A stretch of 62,485 nucleotides of DNA, from the NCBI GenBank assembly GCA_944322325.1, contig CALUOQ010000014.1, positions 1-62,485 of the forward strand. Direction: 5' to 3'. Both the position numbers and the translations under genes were made by a program. Each line of letters starts with the position of its first letter. Position 1 is the stretch's first letter. Below the pieces are notes generated by a model. It had not been told where the DNA came from. It saw only the letters and a list, made by a program, of their open reading frames with translations, and searched no databases. This document shows, in pieces, positions 45,101-54,352 of this stretch. The stretch comes from an uncultured Alloprevotella sp. (GTDB lineage: Bacteria; Bacteroidota; Bacteroidia; Bacteroidales; Bacteroidaceae).

Positions 45101-45991
45101 CTGGCCGCCACGGCCCTGACCGGCGCCGGCAAGGGGAGCCGCTTCGACGTCAGTCTGCGCTTCGCCGCGGGCGACGCCGACTTCAGCCGCACGGTCGACG
45201 TGGTCGACCTCCAGGCCCTCATCAACTACGCTTTCGGCAGCTACCGCACCGCGCCGTTCAACTACACGGCGGCCAACCACATCGCCGACGACGTCATCAA
45301 CGTGCAGGACGTCGTGCGCCAGGTCGACCTGCTGCTGCAACCGTCGGCCGACGCCACGGCCCAGACCCGCGGCCGGCCGGCCGGCCGCGCCGCCGCCCCC
45401 GACGGCGCACAGGCCCGCCTCTACGTCGAGGACGGCTGGCTGAAGTTGCAGTCGCCCGTGGCCGTCGGCGCCATCGACCTGACGCTGAGCGGCCTCGGCG
45501 AAGCCGACCTCACGTGGCAGAGTGCCACGGCCGGGTTTGCCCGCGCCCTGGCCGCCACGGACGACGGCCTGCACGCCATCGTCTACTCGCTCGAAGGCGA
45601 CAGCCTACCGGCCGGCGAATCGGTGCTGGCCCGCGTACCGGCTGCGTGCCGCGCGACCGCCGTCACACTGGCTTCGCCCCAGGCCCGCCGCATTGAGGCC
45701 ATCGCCGCCCAGGGCGGCACCGCCACCGGCCTCGACGCCGCGACATCCGGCCTCGGCGTGCGCACCGACGGGCGCAACCTGCTTGTCATCGCCGACGTCA
45801 CCCTCAGCGACGTCAGCTGGACGCTCCACGCCGCCGACGGCCGCCGCGTGGTCGGGGGCTACCTGCCCGCACTCCGGCCCGGCACGACGCGCGTCGACCT
45901 GCCCGCCCACCTGCCGCGTGGCACCTATGCCGTCACGCTCAAGGCAGGCGCCGAACTGCTGAGACAAGTAAAAATCATACTGAACCAATAA
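42107..45991 (+). CDS. Giant secreted multidomain protein with dockerin-like and cohesin-like modules
   Basis: A 1294-residue protein; the ATG at 42107 is followed by a long signal/anchor-like region (about 10-40). In order: two InlB B-repeat-like (List-Bact_rpt) units (about 82-245: PAMGGSV, PTMGGYV); LRR_5-type units (265-388); three MBG-like/Ig-like beta units (519-760, pattern EGTHYTLGYTDNTDAGTASL); conventional LRRs (798-925, LDLSQNRLTDV); a dockerin type I-like pair of calcium loops (1022-1082, GDADFSRTVDVVDLQALINYAF and a second half); a cohesin-like beta domain (1102-1205); and a T9SS-type tail (1228-1294). Predicted to be displayed on the surface. Partner is unknown; the neighbour's N-terminal cohesin-like domain is a candidate. 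Confidence 0.85.
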   Translation: MKRITHLLAALTRPLSHRRLRLAGLGLIAAVAALAVPAVSGPAGPAPAPAAADTVVAPRAAYRALASGEDYDPDNPADPGVLYNLTVAAQPAMGGSVSPSGRSQRTPGESVALSASPRSGFRFVRWSRDGETVSTSARFSYTMPEGHARLTAEFVYDPENPADPDSVGLRHTLHVSASPTMGGYVNVNAQTVMTEGQTLSLHATPRTGFVFQGWRQEGQPVSTQNPLSVTMGTEDIYLTALFAYDPTAPDNPSTNSWDPATGRLVIDDFTPGYLSSTISNLVGDRSAIRSLTVIGTATEGDLRQSGLSGCSAIDFSRVTGVTTLGSHTFTESYCPALATLKLPTTLTLIRSNAFNACPNLTQLTVPTAGPPTLEANALAGLPEGLIIYVDGYSEGWTQPDEAWTAFALYSMQGDEDYAPTLEFTQGVDLLTPEVWSQPGATLQFNVQAKYLSPYDMPGTVWFSVDNGTWTQFTDELQPGETFDHVLTVRFTEGVPTHTLRFHAVDREDIYSGNWSVSYADVSSLRAEGIADQPFTGAAVTQPDLALYDPTTDEQLVEGTHYTLGYTDNTDAGTASLTVTGLYPYYGTVRHTFAVLPLRLEGDIELADPDAHYTYTGARVTPAVAFRSAAYPDLVEGRDYRVGYRDNVFPGQAVVVVEGIGNYTGTVELPFTIAKKGVELADLTLTLPAQAVTYDGEPHAATVEPREGLGACTVSYTDAAGHTTTAAPVEPGTYTVSLDFAEGAYFTATHIADAGSFTIRSVATSEWDILRAFYAALGDGEGWTVKWDMTDGAGSVASLYGVTTSGGHVTGVALPANGLSGDLPGVLFTLPYLERVDLSGNALSGSLHELVGSALAAAGTDRSTAVSVDLSDNALTGNAGAFARLLPGLTTLDLSQNRLTDVAPAIAPGVTALDLSGQTMAATVALDWTPGSVPVVPDALPTLLLYDHEAQGYTAPLSFRLADDDAEPVWEVEALADASGITLRLLSADNAYRGQSGDRLAATALTGAGKGSRFDVSLRFAAGDADFSRTVDVVDLQALINYAFGSYRTAPFNYTAANHIADDVINVQDVVRQVDLLLQPSADATAQTRGRPAGRAAAPDGAQARLYVEDGWLKLQSPVAVGAIDLTLSGLGEADLTWQSATAGFARALAATDDGLHAIVYSLEGDSLPAGESVLARVPAACRATAVTLASPQARRIEAIAAQGGTATGLDAATSGLGVRTDGRNLLVIADVTLSDVSWTLHAADGRRVVGGYLPALRPGTTRVDLPAHLPRGTYAVTLKAGAELLRQVKIILNQ

Positions 45992-46003
45992 CGGGTCCTC
46001 CCT

Positions 46004-49000
46004 ATGAAAGCCATACGAATCATCGGCTGCCTCGTCGCCCTGCTGCTCGCGGCGACAGGCGCACAGGCCCAGACGGCCAACCGATTTACCCTGCCCGACG
46101 TCGAGGCCAGCCCCGACACGGGCGTCGAGCTGCCGTTCCGGCTCGACAACACGTCCGACATCGTCGCCCTGCAATTCACCCTGCGCGTGCCCACCGGTAC
46201 GCGCCTCGACCCGGCCTCGGTGGCCCTCACCGAGCGGAAGCAGGACCACACCGTCACGGCGCGCTCCACGGGGACGGACACCTACATGGTGATGGTCTAC
46301 TCGCCCACCAACCAGCCCCTCCGGGGCCGTGAGGGCGACGTGCTCACCGCCCGCCTCTACGTCGAGGGCGACCTCGCGGAAGGCGAGCGCTACCCCTTCA
46401 CGCTGACCGACGTCGTGCTGAGCCCGGCCGACGGGTCGAACGTACTGACCCAGGCCTCGGCGGGCGCCCTCGTCATGATGGCCGGGCCCGACCTCGCCGT
46501 GACGGGCGTCCGCCCGGCGACGGCTGAAGCCGACCCCGACGGCACGCTCGGCGTGGCCTGGCAGGTGAGCAACGCCGGCCAGCGCGCCACGGCCGGAGGG
46601 TGGAGCGAGCAAATCTCGCTGGTGACCGAAGGCGGGCAGCGCGCCCTGCTCGGCACCACGTACTACGAGGGCACCCTCGCCGCGGGCGCCTCGGCCAGCC
46701 GCAGTGCCGAACTGCGCGTGCCGCGCCTGCCGGGCCTCGACGGCAAGGCACGCGTGGAAGTGCGCCTCGTGCCCACCGCCGAAGCGGGCGAAGCCTCGGG
46801 CGACGTGGCCAACAACACGGCCCTCTCCGACGCTACGCTCAACGTGAGCCGCCGCCTCTACCTCGACCTGCCCGCCGCGGCTCTCGACGAGACCGCCACC
46901 ACGCCCGTGCGCTGCCAGCTGGCCCGCAGCGGCGACTGGACGGAAGCCCAGACATTCACCCTGACGCACACGGCCGACAGCCGCGTCAGCCTGCCCGCCA
47001 CGCTCACCGTGCCCGCCGGGCAGTCGGCCGCCGTGTTCTACCTGACGCTGACCGACAACGACGCCGTCGACGCCGACTCCACCGTCAGCGTCACGGCCAG
47101 CGGCGACGGCTATCCCGACGCGACGGGCACCTTCGTCATCGCCGACGACGAGCTGCCAGCCCTCGACGTGACGGCCTCGGCCGGCGAGGTGACCGAGGGC
47201 GAGCGCTTCACGCTGACCCTGCGCACGGCCCGTCCGGCCGCGGCGGACGTGACGTTCCTGCTGGACTGCGACGCGGCAAAACGCTTCGACTTCCCGGCCC
47301 GCGTGACGCTGCCGGCCGGCGAGAACGAGGTGAGCGTCGAGGTCACGGCCGTCGACGACGCCCGGCCCGACCTGACGCACTCCGTGACGTTCACCTTCAC
47401 CGGCGGAGGCTACGAACCGGGCGACGCCGTCGTGGCGCTCCACGACAACGACATGCCCACGCTCAGCCTCACGCTGACGCCGGCCACCGTGAGCGAAGGC
47501 GCCGGACCGACCGCCGTCATCGCCACCCTCAGCCGTGCGGACCACACCGAGAGCGAGCTGACCCTGCGCCTCTACGACAACTCGGAGGGCGGCCTCTACT
47601 ACACCACGCGCACGCTGACCCTCGCACCGGGACAGCAGAGCGTGCAGTTCAACCTCGGCCCCGTGGACAACGCCGAGGTGGACGGCGAGCGCACCGTCGA
47701 CGTGACGGCCGCCGTCTACGTCGCCTCGTGCGACTGTGCCGCCGGTGAAACGGAGGCCGGCCACGTCACGGCCCGCCTCACCGTGACCGACGACGACGGA
47801 CCCGCACTCACCCTCGCCACGCTCAACACGATGCTCAACGAGGGCGACGACGCGGCCACCGTGCTCACCCTGACGCGCAACACGCCGACCGACCAGCCCC
47901 TGACGGTCGCCCTGACCGCCGACACGGACGCTGCGCTCGTTCTTCCTGGCGCAGCGACGATTCCGGCGGGCGCTGCGTCCGTTGACCTCACCGTAGGCGT
48001 CGCGTCCGACGACGTGCAGCAGGGCGACCGCACCGTCGTCGTTACCGCTACGGCCGAAGGCTTCGCCCCGGCCACGTGCTGGGTGATGGTGACGGACCGC
48101 ACCCTGCCCGACGCCACCCTGACCGACCTCACGCTGACCCCCGCTGAGGGCGAAACGGGCACCGAAGCACAGGCCAGCGTCACCGTCAAGAACGAAGGCG
48201 CCGCCACGCTGCCGGCCCAGACCGCCGTACACCTGTACCTCGGCGAGGGGACCGACACACTGCTCACCACCCTCTACACGCCGCAGGCCGTCGAGCCGGG
48301 CAGCGCCGTGACGGTGGTCAAGACGTTCGCCCTGCCCGACGCTCTGGGCCGCCACACGGTGCGCGCCGTCGTCAACGAGGACGAGGACGTCAAGGAGCTC
48401 ACCACCCTCAACAACGCCGCGCCGCGCCCGGCCACCCTCACCATACGCCCGGCCTTCACGGCCACCCTCACGACGGACAAGGCCGCCTACGCCCCCGGCG
48501 AGGCCGTCCGCTTCACGGGACAGCTCAGCGGCCACTTCGCCGCGGGCGACGAGGTGGAGGTCTACGTCGTCAACGAGGGCGCGCGCCAGACCGTCACCGC
48601 CACCGCCGACGCCGACGGCCGGTTCTCCCTGACGTGGACGCCCTATGCCCGCCAGATGGGCCACTTCGCCGCCGGAGCCTGCTATCCCGGCGAGGCACTC
48701 ACGACGGAGCAGGCAGCCTTCGACGTGTACGGCCTGCGCCGCACGACGGACGACTACCTGACCTGCGAAACGCTGGTGGGCGAAGCCTTCACGGGCACGG
48801 TGGACCTCACGAATCCCGGCAGCCTGGCCCTGAGCGGCCTCAAGGTCGAAGCCCTCACGACGCCCGACGACTGCCAGGTGGAACTCAGCATACCCGCCAC
48901 CCTGGCCCCCGGCGCCACGGCCACCCTCAGCTACACCCTGACGCCCACCGCCCCCACGGCGGGCAACGACTGGCAGGAAATCCCCCTGCGCCTGACCACG

Positions 49001-52000
49001 GCCGAGGGCGCCAGCCTCGACCTGACGCTCTACCACTACGCCCGCTCGCCGCGGGCCCGACTCACAGCCAGCCTGGAGCGCATCGCCACGACGATGACCA
49101 AGGGCGCCTCGCGCGAGTACTCCTTCACCATAAGCAACACGGGCAAGGGCGCGACGGGCCCCATCACGCTGTCGCTGCCCCCGTCGGGCTGGATGCAGGC
49201 GGCCACGCCGGCCACCATGGCCTCGCTCGAAAGCGGCGAGGCGACCACCGTCACGCTGCGCCTGACGCCGACGGACGACATGGCGCTCAACGTGCCCGTC
49301 ACCGGCCAGATAGGCATCAACTGCGCGAACGGCGCGGGCCTCGCCCTGCCCTATGAGGTGGAACCCGTCTCCGAGTCGACCGGCACGCTGACCGTCGACG
49401 TATGCGACGAGTACACCTACTACACCGCCGAGGCGCCCCACGTGGCCGGAGCCTCCGTCACCGTGAAGCACCCCACGACAGGCGCCCTCGTGGCCCAAGG
49501 CACCACCGGCGCCGACGGCCGCTTCACCGCCACCCTGCCCGAAGGCTACTACACCGTGAGCGTCACGGCCGACCGGCACGACCGCTATACGAACACCATC
49601 GTGGTCGACCCGGGCCGCGACAAGGCCCTTACGGTCAACCTGAGCTTCCAGGCTATCTCGGTGACCTGGAAAGTCGAAGAAACGACCGTGGAGGACGAGT
49701 ACAACATCATGACAACCGTGAAGTACGAGACCAACGTCCCGATGCCCGTCGTCGAGACCGTCATTCCCCAGCGAATCCCGGCGGATGAACTTAAAGAAGG
49801 CGAATCACTGCTGTTCAACGCAGTAGTGACGAACCGTGGCCTCATCACGGCACGCGACGTCGAAATCATACTGCCCGAGGACCTCACGACCCTTACGTTC
49901 ACCTCACTCGTAGAAATGCCTGTCGATTTGGCACCCCAGCAAGCAATCGTTGTTCCAGTGAAAGTCACAAGAGTAGCACCCACCGCGGCTCTGGCCCGCA
50001 GTTCACGTACCAAGGCAGCAAGAGCCGGTGGCGACGAATGTGCAAGTGACATAGGCACGCTCTATTTCTGGGATTGCGGCCTCGACGAGAAATGGCACCG
50101 TTACGACGCCGCACTTCAGCTCGGCGGTTGCTCGGGCGACAATATACCCTCAGGCGATGCTCCCGACAACAATCCTCGCCCACACTTCCCAGGATTGCCT
50201 GGTGGCGGAGGTGGAAACACCAATGCCGGCGGCAGTGGCAGTTACGGCGCCTACGAGGACGGCAGTCCAATGTCACCTACGGCAGTCGACGAAGGCTGCG
50301 AGCCTTGCCAGAACAGCTTCCTATGGAAGATGTCGAAGTGTGTAGTCGGACGAATACCTATTGTAGAAAAAGTAACAGAATTCGTCGAAGCCCTGCAATG
50401 CGTGGGCCAAGTCGTCGTAGACGGTCAGCTTACGTGCTTATGGGATTACGTAATGGTCCCCGAAATAGTTGAAAAAATCGTCGGATACCAGGAACTTTAC
50501 GAAGACTGCCTCGTTCCGCTGTTCGAACCATGTAATCCCGGAGACTTCGGCAACAAGAGCAAAGCCGCACCAGGCAAGAAACTTGCCCAACTACTACCGG
50601 AGGGTTATCCTTCATACATAGAGGAATACCTCGAAGTCGTACTTCAAACAAATAAAGCTGTAGACGCCAGCATAGGCAAAGTAATAGAAATGTTTGGTGA
50701 CTCGGCATGGTTATACGTCGACGGAAAGGAAATGCAGGCCTTCCATGAAGGAGTAAACCAGTGGATGGCAGGAACACTCAGCATCGAAGCAGTAACTGCA
50801 CTCCGTCCCAGCAACATCAGTCAAGAAATTTGTACTCATTTCCTTGAACGCTGGGCCAACACGGTCAACCAAACGAACGACGACAACCGCGTACACTTTG
50901 ACATCATAAACCAACTCTCCGATGAAGTAACTGCATCCTATGACTTTGCAGCTGATAAAGGTTATTCGGACCTGAGCGAGATGTTCAAAACGGAGACCGA
51001 CCTCGTCATGGAGCGCCTCGACGATGCCTCCAACTCCGTCTGCGCCTCCATCACGTTGCAGCTGTCGCAGACGATGACGATGACGCGACAGGCCTTCCGC
51101 GGCACGCTGAGCGTGTTCAACGGCAACGAGACCATCGCCATGACCGACGTGCGCCTCAACCTCGAGGTGCGCGACGAGGAGGGCCGACTGGCCACGAGCC
51201 ACGAGTTCCAGACGAACGTCGAGAGCCTCGACCAGTTCGACGGCGACCTGGCGCTCGACGCGCCCTGGACCCTCGCGGGCGGCCAGACCGGCACGGCGAC
51301 CATCCTGTTCATCCCCACGCGCTACGCCGCGCCCACGGCCGACCGCGAGTACTCCTTCGGCGGCACGCTGAGCTACGTCGACCCCTTCACCGGCCTGCGC
51401 GTGGAGCGCGAGCTCTACCCCGTGACGCTCACGGTGAAGCCCTCGCCCGTGCTCGACCTGACGTACTTCATGCAGCGCGACGTCCTGGGCGACGACGCCC
51501 TGACGACCGACGTTGTCGAACCGACCGTGCCGGCCGAGTTTGCCCTCCTCGTGCGCAACACGGGCAAGGGCGACGCCACCAATGTGCGCATCGTCACCGA
51601 GCAGCCCGAGATTGTCGAAAACGAGAAAGGCCTGCTCATCGACTTCAGCCTGCTGAGTGCGCAGCTCAACGGCGGCGAGCACACGCTGGCCCTCGGCGGC
51701 AGCGTGCCCGTGGACTTCGGCACCATCGAGGCCGGCGGTTCGGCCTACGCGCAGTGGTGGATCGAAAGCTCTCTGCTCGGCCACTTCACTGACTACGACG
51801 TCGAGGCCACCCACGCCACCAGCTACGGCAACGAGGACCTCTCGCTGCTGGGCCAGGTGAGCATCCACGAACTCACGCGCAGCCTCAGCCTCACCGACAG
51901 CGAGGGCCAGGCCACCGTGGGCTTCCTCACGAACGACATCGCCGACGCCGACGACCGGCCCGACGCCCTCTACCTGACGGACGGCTCCATCCTCGACGTG

Positions 52001-54208
52001 GCCGCGCCCGCCGGAGCCAGCGTCGAGCAACAGAGCCCGACGCAGTACGCCCTGACCGTCACGACGGCGGGCGAGGGCTGGACCTACGGCTCCGTGGCCG
52101 ACCCCACCGGCGGACGCCAGACGCTGGCCGCCGTGCGCCGGCAGAGCGACGGGGCCGACGTGCCGCTGCGCAACTTCTGGCAGACGGACCGCACCCTGCG
52201 CGACGGGCGCGACCCGCTCTATGAAAACCGCCTGCACTTCGCCGACCGCATGGGCGCCGCGGGCGAGACGTACGTCCTCACCTTCGATCCGCGGCCCGAG
52301 GTGGAACTGGCGGTCGAGGCCTTCACCGGCGTGCCCGAGAGCGGCACCGTGGCCTCGCAGCCCGTCGGCCGACTGACGGTGCGCTTCAACAAGCCCGTCG
52401 ACGCCGCCACCTTCACGGCGGACGACGTGCGCCTCAACTGCCAGGGCGAGCCCGTCGACCTCGCCGGCCTCGCCATCGAGGCCGTCAGCGACCGCGAGTT
52501 CATCCTCGACCTCACGGCCCTGACCGCAGCCGACGGCTATTACGTCCTGACCGTCCAGACCGCCGGCATCACCGACGCCGAGGGCTTCGACGGCCGCGAC
52601 GGCCGCACGGCGGACTGGGTGCAGTTCGCCTCCGGCCAGGTCGACCTTACCCTCCAGGCCCAGCCCGAGGAGGGCGGCACGGTCAGCCCCGCGTCGGGTC
52701 CGCAACCCGTCGGCGCCACCGTACACCTCGAGGCCCGGGCGGCCGAGGGCTTCACCTTCAGCCACTGGCTTGAGGGCTCGGAGCGCCTCTCGGCCGAGCC
52801 GCAGCTCGACTACACGGTGCGCGCGGCCGCCACGCTGACGGCGGTCTTCACGCAGCGCAACGTGGCCCTGACGCTGACCTATACCGACGAGGGCGGCAGC
52901 GTCGAGGGCGGCGGCACGGGCCTCTACCCCTACGGCACCGAGGTGGTGCTCACCGCCACGCCGCGGCCGGGCTACCTGTTCGAGGGATGGCGCGCCGACG
53001 GCGCCCTGGTCGAGACCGACGCCACGCTGCGCTGGACGCTGACCGACGCTGTGACGCTCGAAGCGGTCTTTGTGGTGCAGCCCGCCGTCGTGCCCGAGAC
53101 GCAGACCCTGACCCTCGCGCCGGGCTGGAACTGGCTTTCCGTGCGCGTCGACGACCCGCTCCTGACCGACCCGGCCCGGCTGCTGGCGCCTGCCGCCGCT
53201 GACGGGGCCCGCTTCGTCGGCGCCGAGGGCGAACTGGCCTGTGCGGCCGACGGCGACTGGAGCGGCACGCTCGCTGCCATCGACGCCACGCGGAGCTACA
53301 AGCTGCGCGCCGCGACCGACGCCACGCTGACGCTCACGGGCGAACCTCTCGACCCCGACCGCCACACCATCACGCTCGACGACGGCTGGAACTGGGTGGG
53401 CTACCTCCCGGCCGAGGCCAGCTCGCTCGACGCAGCCCTCGACAACCTGCCGGCCACGGCGGGCGACGCCGTACGCGCCCAGGACGCCTTCGCCCTCTAC
53501 GACGGCGCCAACTGGGTGGGCTCGCTGGCCGAACTGCGGCCGGGCGAGGGCTACCAGTTCTACTCGCAGGGCGTGAAGTCGTTCAGCTACTCCGCCTCGG
53601 GCGCACGGCAGGTACGCCGCGCCGCGCGCGAGGTGGCCCAGCCCGCACCGTGGAGCTATGACGCCCGCCGCTACCGCGACAACATGGCTGTCGTGGCACG
53701 CCTCTACGTGGACGGCAGCGAGGCCGAGGCCGGACGCTACGTCGTCGGCGCCTTCGTCGGCGACGAGTGTCGCGGCGTCAGCCAGGAACGCGACGGCCTC
53801 CACTTCCTCACCATCCACGGCGAGACGGACGGCGAGGCCCTCACCCTGCGCCTTTGGGACGGCACGACGGGGCAAAGCCTCGACGTCGCCGAGCGCCTCA
53901 GCTTCGCCGACGGCCTGACGGGCAGCCTGACCGAACCGCTGCGCCTCACGGCGGGCACGTCCGTGGGCCTCGACGACGCCCGCGGCGGACTGACGCTCTA
54001 CCCCAACCCGGTGCGCACGCGCCTCTACCTGCGCGGCGACATAGGCCGCGTCCGCCGCGTGAACATCACCGACATGAGCGGCTCGCTGCGCCTCCGCACC
54101 GACCGCGTCGGGCAGGGCATCGACGTGAGCGCCTTCAGTCCCGGCACGTACCTCATCGTCGTCCAGACCGACGACAAGGTCTACCGCAGGAAGTTCCTGA
54201 AGTACTAA
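46004..54208 (+). CDS. 2734-residue giant secreted adhesin-like protein with T9SS tail
   Basis: Signal peptide about 1-23 (LLAATGAQA-Q). Modules: cohesin-like domain (24-165); CARDB-like (163-285); about four Calx-beta-like units (285-705); second CARDB-like (703-818); Ig-like units (818-1120); carboxypeptidase-regulatory-like domain (about 1125-1215, GASVTVKHPTTGALVAQG); a Cys-rich, Gly-linker-containing helical region encoded by distinctly AT-richer DNA (about 1215-1662); further beta domains; two InlB B-repeat-like units (about 2213-2360); GWNWLSV and GWNWVGY modules; and a classic T9SS tail (2663-2734: LTLYPNPV...TDMSGSL...FSPGTYLIVVQT...KFLKY). Last gene of the three-gene operon, closed by a strong terminator. 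Function inferred as adhesion or scaffold. Confidence 0.88.
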   Translation: MKAIRIIGCLVALLLAATGAQAQTANRFTLPDVEASPDTGVELPFRLDNTSDIVALQFTLRVPTGTRLDPASVALTERKQDHTVTARSTGTDTYMVMVYSPTNQPLRGREGDVLTARLYVEGDLAEGERYPFTLTDVVLSPADGSNVLTQASAGALVMMAGPDLAVTGVRPATAEADPDGTLGVAWQVSNAGQRATAGGWSEQISLVTEGGQRALLGTTYYEGTLAAGASASRSAELRVPRLPGLDGKARVEVRLVPTAEAGEASGDVANNTALSDATLNVSRRLYLDLPAAALDETATTPVRCQLARSGDWTEAQTFTLTHTADSRVSLPATLTVPAGQSAAVFYLTLTDNDAVDADSTVSVTASGDGYPDATGTFVIADDELPALDVTASAGEVTEGERFTLTLRTARPAAADVTFLLDCDAAKRFDFPARVTLPAGENEVSVEVTAVDDARPDLTHSVTFTFTGGGYEPGDAVVALHDNDMPTLSLTLTPATVSEGAGPTAVIATLSRADHTESELTLRLYDNSEGGLYYTTRTLTLAPGQQSVQFNLGPVDNAEVDGERTVDVTAAVYVASCDCAAGETEAGHVTARLTVTDDDGPALTLATLNTMLNEGDDAATVLTLTRNTPTDQPLTVALTADTDAALVLPGAATIPAGAASVDLTVGVASDDVQQGDRTVVVTATAEGFAPATCWVMVTDRTLPDATLTDLTLTPAEGETGTEAQASVTVKNEGAATLPAQTAVHLYLGEGTDTLLTTLYTPQAVEPGSAVTVVKTFALPDALGRHTVRAVVNEDEDVKELTTLNNAAPRPATLTIRPAFTATLTTDKAAYAPGEAVRFTGQLSGHFAAGDEVEVYVVNEGARQTVTATADADGRFSLTWTPYARQMGHFAAGACYPGEALTTEQAAFDVYGLRRTTDDYLTCETLVGEAFTGTVDLTNPGSLALSGLKVEALTTPDDCQVELSIPATLAPGATATLSYTLTPTAPTAGNDWQEIPLRLTTAEGASLDLTLYHYARSPRARLTASLERIATTMTKGASREYSFTISNTGKGATGPITLSLPPSGWMQAATPATMASLESGEATTVTLRLTPTDDMALNVPVTGQIGINCANGAGLALPYEVEPVSESTGTLTVDVCDEYTYYTAEAPHVAGASVTVKHPTTGALVAQGTTGADGRFTATLPEGYYTVSVTADRHDRYTNTIVVDPGRDKALTVNLSFQAISVTWKVEETTVEDEYNIMTTVKYETNVPMPVVETVIPQRIPADELKEGESLLFNAVVTNRGLITARDVEIILPEDLTTLTFTSLVEMPVDLAPQQAIVVPVKVTRVAPTAALARSSRTKAARAGGDECASDIGTLYFWDCGLDEKWHRYDAALQLGGCSGDNIPSGDAPDNNPRPHFPGLPGGGGGNTNAGGSGSYGAYEDGSPMSPTAVDEGCEPCQNSFLWKMSKCVVGRIPIVEKVTEFVEALQCVGQVVVDGQLTCLWDYVMVPEIVEKIVGYQELYEDCLVPLFEPCNPGDFGNKSKAAPGKKLAQLLPEGYPSYIEEYLEVVLQTNKAVDASIGKVIEMFGDSAWLYVDGKEMQAFHEGVNQWMAGTLSIEAVTALRPSNISQEICTHFLERWANTVNQTNDDNRVHFDIINQLSDEVTASYDFAADKGYSDLSEMFKTETDLVMERLDDASNSVCASITLQLSQTMTMTRQAFRGTLSVFNGNETIAMTDVRLNLEVRDEEGRLATSHEFQTNVESLDQFDGDLALDAPWTLAGGQTGTATILFIPTRYAAPTADREYSFGGTLSYVDPFTGLRVERELYPVTLTVKPSPVLDLTYFMQRDVLGDDALTTDVVEPTVPAEFALLVRNTGKGDATNVRIVTEQPEIVENEKGLLIDFSLLSAQLNGGEHTLALGGSVPVDFGTIEAGGSAYAQWWIESSLLGHFTDYDVEATHATSYGNEDLSLLGQVSIHELTRSLSLTDSEGQATVGFLTNDIADADDRPDALYLTDGSILDVAAPAGASVEQQSPTQYALTVTTAGEGWTYGSVADPTGGRQTLAAVRRQSDGADVPLRNFWQTDRTLRDGRDPLYENRLHFADRMGAAGETYVLTFDPRPEVELAVEAFTGVPESGTVASQPVGRLTVRFNKPVDAATFTADDVRLNCQGEPVDLAGLAIEAVSDREFILDLTALTAADGYYVLTVQTAGITDAEGFDGRDGRTADWVQFASGQVDLTLQAQPEEGGTVSPASGPQPVGATVHLEARAAEGFTFSHWLEGSERLSAEPQLDYTVRAAATLTAVFTQRNVALTLTYTDEGGSVEGGGTGLYPYGTEVVLTATPRPGYLFEGWRADGALVETDATLRWTLTDAVTLEAVFVVQPAVVPETQTLTLAPGWNWLSVRVDDPLLTDPARLLAPAAADGARFVGAEGELACAADGDWSGTLAAIDATRSYKLRAATDATLTLTGEPLDPDRHTITLDDGWNWVGYLPAEASSLDAALDNLPATAGDAVRAQDAFALYDGANWVGSLAELRPGEGYQFYSQGVKSFSYSASGARQVRRAAREVAQPAPWSYDARRYRDNMAVVARLYVDGSEAEAGRYVVGAFVGDECRGVSQERDGLHFLTIHGETDGEALTLRLWDGTTGQSLDVAERLSFADGLTGSLTEPLRLTAGTSVGLDDARGGLTLYPNPVRTRLYLRGDIGRVRRVNITDMSGSLRLRTDRVGQGIDVSAFSPGTYLIVVQTDDKVYRRKFLKY

Positions 54209-54211
54209 AAG

Positions 54212-54247
54212 AGTTGTCCCCGGCGCCGCAGCGTCGGGGACAACTTT
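54212..54247 (+). terminator. Terminator of the giant surface-protein operon
   Basis: AGTTGTCCCCG pairs with CGGGGACAACT around a short loop, then TTTGATG. It begins 4 bp after the stop codon. Confidence 0.9.
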
Positions 54248-54318
54248 GATGGGAGGGATGAGGGCGATAAGGGCGATGAGGCCAATGGGCCTAATGAGGC
54301 TGATGAGTTATCGCCCGC

Positions 54319-54334
54319 TACTCATTGGCCCCAT
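54319..54334. repeat. 16-bp repeat TACTCATTGGCCCCAT, copy 1
   Basis: Also found at 60647-60662. The surrounding 54250-54350 stretch is a low-complexity run of GATGAGG/GGCCAATG-type words, with short inverted pieces such as ATGAGGCCAATGGG against CCCATTGGCCTCAT. No gene is seen here. Confidence 0.7.
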
Positions 54335-54352
54335 TGGCCTCATTCTTTCTCC

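Noticed and set aside
42974-45574. Minus-strand open frame of 866 codons
   Set aside because: Mirror frame of the dockerin-containing protein, without domains or signals.
45605-49579. Minus-strand open frame of 1324 codons
   Set aside because: Spans the end of one giant gene and the start of the next in antisense. Residue make-up is Gly/Arg/Val/His-rich noise with no recognisable domain.
50711-53875. Minus-strand open frame of 1054 codons
   Set aside because: Antisense to the giant surface protein. It results from the biased third positions of GC-rich coding DNA; there is no domain, promoter or plausible start.
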